Origin: CAVSLM01 sp963728895
GTDB lineage: Bacteria > Pseudomonadota > Gammaproteobacteria > JBBQDK01
DNA length: 64,000 nt
Direction: 5' to 3'
Assembly: GCA_963728895.1 (NCBI GenBank)
Contig: CAVSLM010000002.1
Location: 62,001 to 126,000, forward strand
Shown: piece by piece, positions 60,578-64,000 of the stretch
Layout of the letters: every line of letters begins with the position of its first letter
Position numbering within the stretch: the first letter of the stretch is position 1
Position numbers and translations under genes: made by a program
The notes under the pieces: generated by a model
Told to the model about the DNA's origin: nothing
Databases searched by the model: none
The model's input: the letters and a program-made list of their open reading frames with translations, nothing else

Positions 60578-62866
60578 CTATTTCACCACGGAAGACGAGA
60601 ATTCCGCCGCGTTCTTGAGCCGGGTGCGCAGCTCCTCGGTCACTTCCTGCGCCACGCGGTGGTTCTCGATCACGCGAGGGCTGATGGTGATGATCAGCTC
60701 GGTGCGGCCCACGTCCTGGGTGGTGTTGCTGAAGAGGTAACCGACTCCCGGCAGGTCCATCAGCAACGGAATGCCGGCCTTGCCATTGTTGTGGGTTTCA
60801 CGGATCAGGCCGCCGAGCACCACCGTCTGTCCGCTCTGCACGATCACGGTGCTGTTGATGGTGCGCTGGGCAATAGCGACGTTGCCCCCGCCGCCGACCG
60901 CGGGCTCGGTGCCCGGCAGGCTGACCTCCTGGCTGATGTCCAGCGTCACCTGACCACCGGCGTTGATCCGCGGGGTCACCGTGAGCAGTGTTCCGGTATC
61001 GCGATACTGGACTTCCGTGACCACCGGCGCGTTCGGGTCGCTGGTACTCTGCGAAGCCCGGATGGTCACCGGAATCTGATCACCTACCCGGATGTTGGCG
61101 GTCTGGTTGTCGAGCACCATGACCTGCGGGGCGGACAGAAACCTCACCGACGACTCGGATTGCAGCAGTCCGAAGAACAGCCGGACTTCCTCCGGACTGT
61201 CCAGCAACGCCAGCGTCAGGCCAGGACCGCCGACGCCGGGCGGCGGCGCGTCCAGTCCGGCCTCCAGGGCATCGCCGAACAGCCTGCCTCTGAGAAACCA
61301 CTGCACTCCATAGTTCAGGTTGTCGGCCAGGGTCACCTCCGCGATGGTGGCGTCGATCAGCACCTGGCGCGGCTCGATGTCGAGCTTGCGGATGGCCGCC
61401 TCGATCATGCGGTAATCGCTGGGACTCGCCATGACCAGGATGGCGTTGTTGTCCGGATCGGCGGTGATGGCGACCGGGCCGCGGCTCTCCACGCTCACCC
61501 CGGCGTCGGTGCCGGCACTCGTGTCGCCGCCGGACGGCGCCTCGGGCGCGGCCGCGGCGCCGGGAGGGGCTTCGCCGGCGGCCATTCCCGGAGGCGGCCG
61601 GAGCGGCGCAGTGACCCTGGCAGCGGAACGGAATACCGCGGGTCTTTCGCCGGGCGCCAGTACCGGAGCCGTCGCTCTGGTCGCCGATCCCGGCGCGGTC
61701 TCTCCATAGAACTGCTGCAGCAGGCTGGCAATATTCTCGGCCTTGCCGTTCCTGAGGTGGTAGACGTAGAGGCGCTCGCCTGGCGTGGCGGTCTCCATCC
61801 CGAAGTCGAACTGCTCGATCAGCTTGCGCACCTCTCGGATGTGGTCGGGATGGTGGGTGATGACCAGGACGGCGTTCAGGCGTTCCACCGGGACCAGTCG
61901 AACGATGCCCGCCAGGGGCCCCTGGCCCTGGTCCCCGAGAATCTTTTCCAGATCCTTGACCAGCGCCGAGGCGTCCGCGTACTGCAGTGGAAACAGGCCG
62001 AACGACATGCCCTTGAGCCAGTCCACGTCGAGGATGTCCACGGTTTCCAGCACCTGATCCAGCCGGTACCGAGGGCCGGTCAGAATCAGAAGATTGCGCG
62101 ACTTGTCCACCCGCACCGTGCTGCCCTGGGGCACAATGGGCTTGATCACCTTCTCGATCTCGCCCGCCGCAACGTTCCTGAGCGGCACGATCTGCATGCC
62201 GTATCCCACACCGCCGCCGCTGGGCCGCTTGCCGACACTCGGCACCGCGACCCGGGTCTCGGCCGCGTCCAGCGGCACGACCTTGAACACGCCGGCTTCC
62301 TGGATGAGCGCGGCCCCGTTGAGCTCGAGCACCGATTCCACTATCGCCGGGACCGCCTCCCGACTGACCGGGTGAACGGTGTGCAGCGTCACGACACCGT
62401 CCACCTTGGGGTCCATGAGATAGTTGACCTTCAGAATGTCCTCGAAGATCACCTGTACAAACTCGCGCAGGCTGGAAGCTTCGAAGTTCAGGGTGACATC
62501 TCCGGGTCCCGGCACTGTGGACTGCGGCGCCTCGGGACCCTCGCGTACGAATACGCCGGTACCGAGCCGCACGTTGCGCCTGCTCGCGGGACCGGCGTCC
62601 TCACGTTCCGCGGCCACCGCAGACCCAGGGGCGGCGGCCCCGAAGGCACCTGCTCCCGCCCGGCCCATGTGCTGCGGCACGTGCCGCTGCGAAACCGCGG
62701 CTTCAGGCACCGGGGGAGTTGGCGGCGCGGATTCGGGGCGGCCCGGCGGACTGACGCAGGATGCCAGCAGCAGGGCGCTGCCGAGGGCGGCAAAGCATTG
62801 GGTCGAGCGCCTGTGCACGATCGCTGTCGATGTCTTTGGTGTGGTCGGTTTCCGCCGGGTGGCCAT
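60578..62866 (-). CDS. gspD: Outer-membrane secretin GspD
   Basis: 762 residues. The lipoprotein signal has lipobox LLASC (Cys at about 37), so it is probably self-piloting or acylated. A ~75-residue Pro/Ala-rich linker leads to the N0 domain (VTLNFEASSLREFVQVIFED), then N1-N3 (YRLDQVLETVDILDVDWLKG, VPVERLNAVLVITHHPDHI). A long Ala/Pro/Gly insert follows in the N3 loop. The secretin barrel has VQYRDTGTLLTVTPRINAGG and GIPLLMDLPGVGYLFSNTTQDVGRTELIITISPRVI. It forms the T2SS outer-membrane channel. It is opposite in strand to gspE-K. Confidence 0.96.
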   Translation of the reverse strand: MATRRKPTTPKTSTAIVHRRSTQCFAALGSALLLASCVSPPGRPESAPPTPPVPEAAVSQRHVPQHMGRAGAGAFGAAAPGSAVAAEREDAGPASRRNVRLGTGVFVREGPEAPQSTVPGPGDVTLNFEASSLREFVQVIFEDILKVNYLMDPKVDGVVTLHTVHPVSREAVPAIVESVLELNGAALIQEAGVFKVVPLDAAETRVAVPSVGKRPSGGGVGYGMQIVPLRNVAAGEIEKVIKPIVPQGSTVRVDKSRNLLILTGPRYRLDQVLETVDILDVDWLKGMSFGLFPLQYADASALVKDLEKILGDQGQGPLAGIVRLVPVERLNAVLVITHHPDHIREVRKLIEQFDFGMETATPGERLYVYHLRNGKAENIASLLQQFYGETAPGSATRATAPVLAPGERPAVFRSAARVTAPLRPPPGMAAGEAPPGAAAAPEAPSGGDTSAGTDAGVSVESRGPVAITADPDNNAILVMASPSDYRMIEAAIRKLDIEPRQVLIDATIAEVTLADNLNYGVQWFLRGRLFGDALEAGLDAPPPGVGGPGLTLALLDSPEEVRLFFGLLQSESSVRFLSAPQVMVLDNQTANIRVGDQIPVTIRASQSTSDPNAPVVTEVQYRDTGTLLTVTPRINAGGQVTLDISQEVSLPGTEPAVGGGGNVAIAQRTINSTVIVQSGQTVVLGGLIRETHNNGKAGIPLLMDLPGVGYLFSNTTQDVGRTELIITISPRVIENHRVAQEVTEELRTRLKNAAEFSSSVVK

Positions 62867-63076
62867 GGCAGGCTGACGAACGGGTTTCGCGCTTCCGGTG
62901 ACGACTCGTGGGCCGGTCTGACCGGCAACGCTCCCCGGTCTGAAAATATTTATACTTGGCGCGCCTTTACGGCACGTATTTAATACGGCTCAATGATAAA
63001 GGTTCGACTTCCAGCTGGCCAGCGCATTCACGCGAGATACCGCGACCCGGCGCTGCAGCCTGCTCCGGCCGCCCGA
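62867..63076. other. Intergenic region upstream of gspD
   Basis: 210 bases with an AT-rich stretch near 62944 (AAAATATTTATACTTGG), a possible separate promoter for gspD. Confidence 0.35.
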
Positions 63077-63931
63077 TCACGGCGCCGGTTCCGGTGCATT
63101 CCCTTCGCTCGGGTCGGGCAGGTTCTCACCCGCAGTCTCTGCGGCGAGCCCTGCCGCACCTTCGGGCGACGCCGCGGCATCCGGCGCATCCGGCGCCGAG
63201 GGGCTCCGGGCGGGCGCCGGTTTCGGATCCGGCGATTGCGCGTCGGCGAGCTCCGCATCACCACTCGCGGGGAATCCCGCGCCGTCGACGTGTCCCTGCT
63301 GCTGGGCGTGGACCGAAGCCTTTCTCCTCTCCGGAACGCCGGCGACGGTCAAAGGCCGGCGGTGCGCCTTGGGAGCGGACCCCGAGCGGGTTGAGGGGAG
63401 GCGGAACAGGCCGGGCGGCACCCCCTTCTTCCGGTCGGGCGCGTCGAGCTCCAGCTTCAGTTCCTCGGTCGCCGTACCGCGCTGCATCACTGCCCGCCCT
63501 GCCAGGACCTGCGCAACCCTCCAGCCATCGTGACTCATGCCTTCGCCCAGGCGCAACAGCTCGTTGCTGCGGAGATCGCGAACGACCGCCACCCTGGTCT
63601 CCGGCGTGATCGCGACACCTTCCAGGCGCAAGCGCATCGGCACACTCTCCACTGCCGGTGTGGCGTTTGCTGCGAGCGGAGCCTCGGGCGGCTCGCGGCC
63701 CGGGACGAACAAGGGTCGCGCCAGGATTTCGTCGAACGCTTCGATGCCCGGCGGCGTATAGGTGGTGTCCGGCTGCGAAACGGGCAGCGCAACCTGCGGA
63801 TCGATCATGCGACCCTGCCCGCTCAACCCGGGCGACACGCCGTGCCACTCCCATGCGATCAGCGCACCGAGTCCGATGCATATCAACAGCAACGGGAACG
63901 TGAGCTGAGTTCCCCGACCGGCAACGCTCAT
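63077..63931 (-). CDS. GspN/GspC-like T2SS protein
   Basis: 284 residues. One N-terminal membrane helix (about 11-27, FPLLLICIGLGALIAWEW). Next a short periplasmic region with the EILARPLFVPGREPPE motif shared by GspC and XpsN-type proteins. A small HR-like beta domain follows (MRLRLEGVAITPETRVAVVRD, LLRLGEGMSHDGWRVAQVLAGRAVMQRG). The last ~110 residues are Pro/Ala/Asp-rich and probably disordered; no PDZ domain is seen. It links the inner-membrane platform to the GspD secretin. Position between gspM and gspD matches xpsN in the Xanthomonas locus, so I favour that label over GspC. ATGA overlap with gspM. Confidence 0.8.
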   Translation of the reverse strand: MSVAGRGTQLTFPLLLICIGLGALIAWEWHGVSPGLSGQGRMIDPQVALPVSQPDTTYTPPGIEAFDEILARPLFVPGREPPEAPLAANATPAVESVPMRLRLEGVAITPETRVAVVRDLRSNELLRLGEGMSHDGWRVAQVLAGRAVMQRGTATEELKLELDAPDRKKGVPPGLFRLPSTRSGSAPKAHRRPLTVAGVPERRKASVHAQQQGHVDGAGFPASGDAELADAQSPDPKPAPARSPSAPDAPDAAASPEGAAGLAAETAGENLPDPSEGNAPEPAP

Positions 63932-64000
63932 GTCGAATTGCGCATATAACCGACCAGCTGAAAATCCACGTCCAGGACCTCTTCGGGCGTGGTCAGGGCC
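63928..64000 (-). CDS. gspM: GspM, C-terminal fragment
   Basis: Only the last 23-24 codons are in the window: TPEEVLDVDFQLVGYMRNST then TGA, whose bases overlap the next start (ATGA). The VDFQLVGYMR strand resembles the end of GspM ferredoxin-like domains. Its place before the gspN/C-like gene supports the call, and gspL would be expected beyond the edge. Confidence 0.6.
   Translation of the reverse strand, partial: ALTTPEEVLDVDFQLVGYMRNST

Noticed and set aside
60659..62983. 774-codon open frame on the plus strand
   Set aside because: Antisense to gspD, which is unambiguous on the minus strand.

Overview
The window reads as the chromosome of a GC-rich gammaproteobacterium. Supporting this are the sspA-sspB pair, a petABC operon with fused ATGA junctions, a DegS/AlgW-type protease, a DUF3301 protein, gltX beside tRNA-Glu and tRNA-Ala, a PEP-CTERM protein and a type II secretion system (T2SS) laid out like the Xanthomonas xps locus. 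I cannot assign a genus from sequence alone.

Layout. 1-6000: housekeeping and respiration (end of a V-type ATPase subunit I, DUF3301, sspB/sspA, cytochrome bc1 petABC, an HtrA-family protease). 6000-9100: repeat-rich, with a small double-glycine-leader peptide gene, a decayed Phd/VapC pair and two tRNA genes. 9200-12800: gltX, a DUF427 protein and a DNA photolyase. 13690-18780: a compact class II lanthipeptide locus: a Nif11-type precursor, a LanM with a Cys-Cys-Gly cyclase site, and two different Fe(II)/2-oxoglutarate oxygenases joined by ATGA overlaps. 19200-20745: a thioredoxin-like protein with an outer-membrane barrel protein. 21041-24800: a decayed island at tRNA-Val (integrase stump, IS630 element, DUF2130 fragment, MntA/HepT remnant, an inverted-repeat segment). 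25479-27384: a methyltransferase and a beta-hydroxyacid-dehydrogenase-like enzyme.

27945-52415 is the most unusual region. Four large exported proteins (a domain-poor protein, a subtilisin, a degenerate cupredoxin and a giant beta-helix protein) share one C-terminal module: thrombospondin type 3 calcium repeats, a dockerin-like double EF-hand, and an invariant end FGxPPGPSCC. Interleaved are a PEP-CTERM protein with a sigma-54-like promoter, two multicopper-oxidase-type proteins, an SCO copper chaperone, a cytochrome c fused to a periplasmic binding domain, a PhnD-like binding protein with a chemoreceptor, and copies of a ~250 bp inverted-repeat element. 53386-64000: a LuxR-type regulator with a degenerate receiver domain, then gspE-F-G-H-I-J-K on the plus strand facing gspD, a gspN/C-like gene and gspM on the minus strand. 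The T2SS is a plausible exporter for the tailed proteins; that link is inference.

Caution: several genes carry single-base frameshifts (the antitoxin at 8036, hepT, the multicopper oxidase at 44930, gspE, and many in the giant gene). At least three lie at short homopolymer runs, so some may be sequence errors rather than decay.
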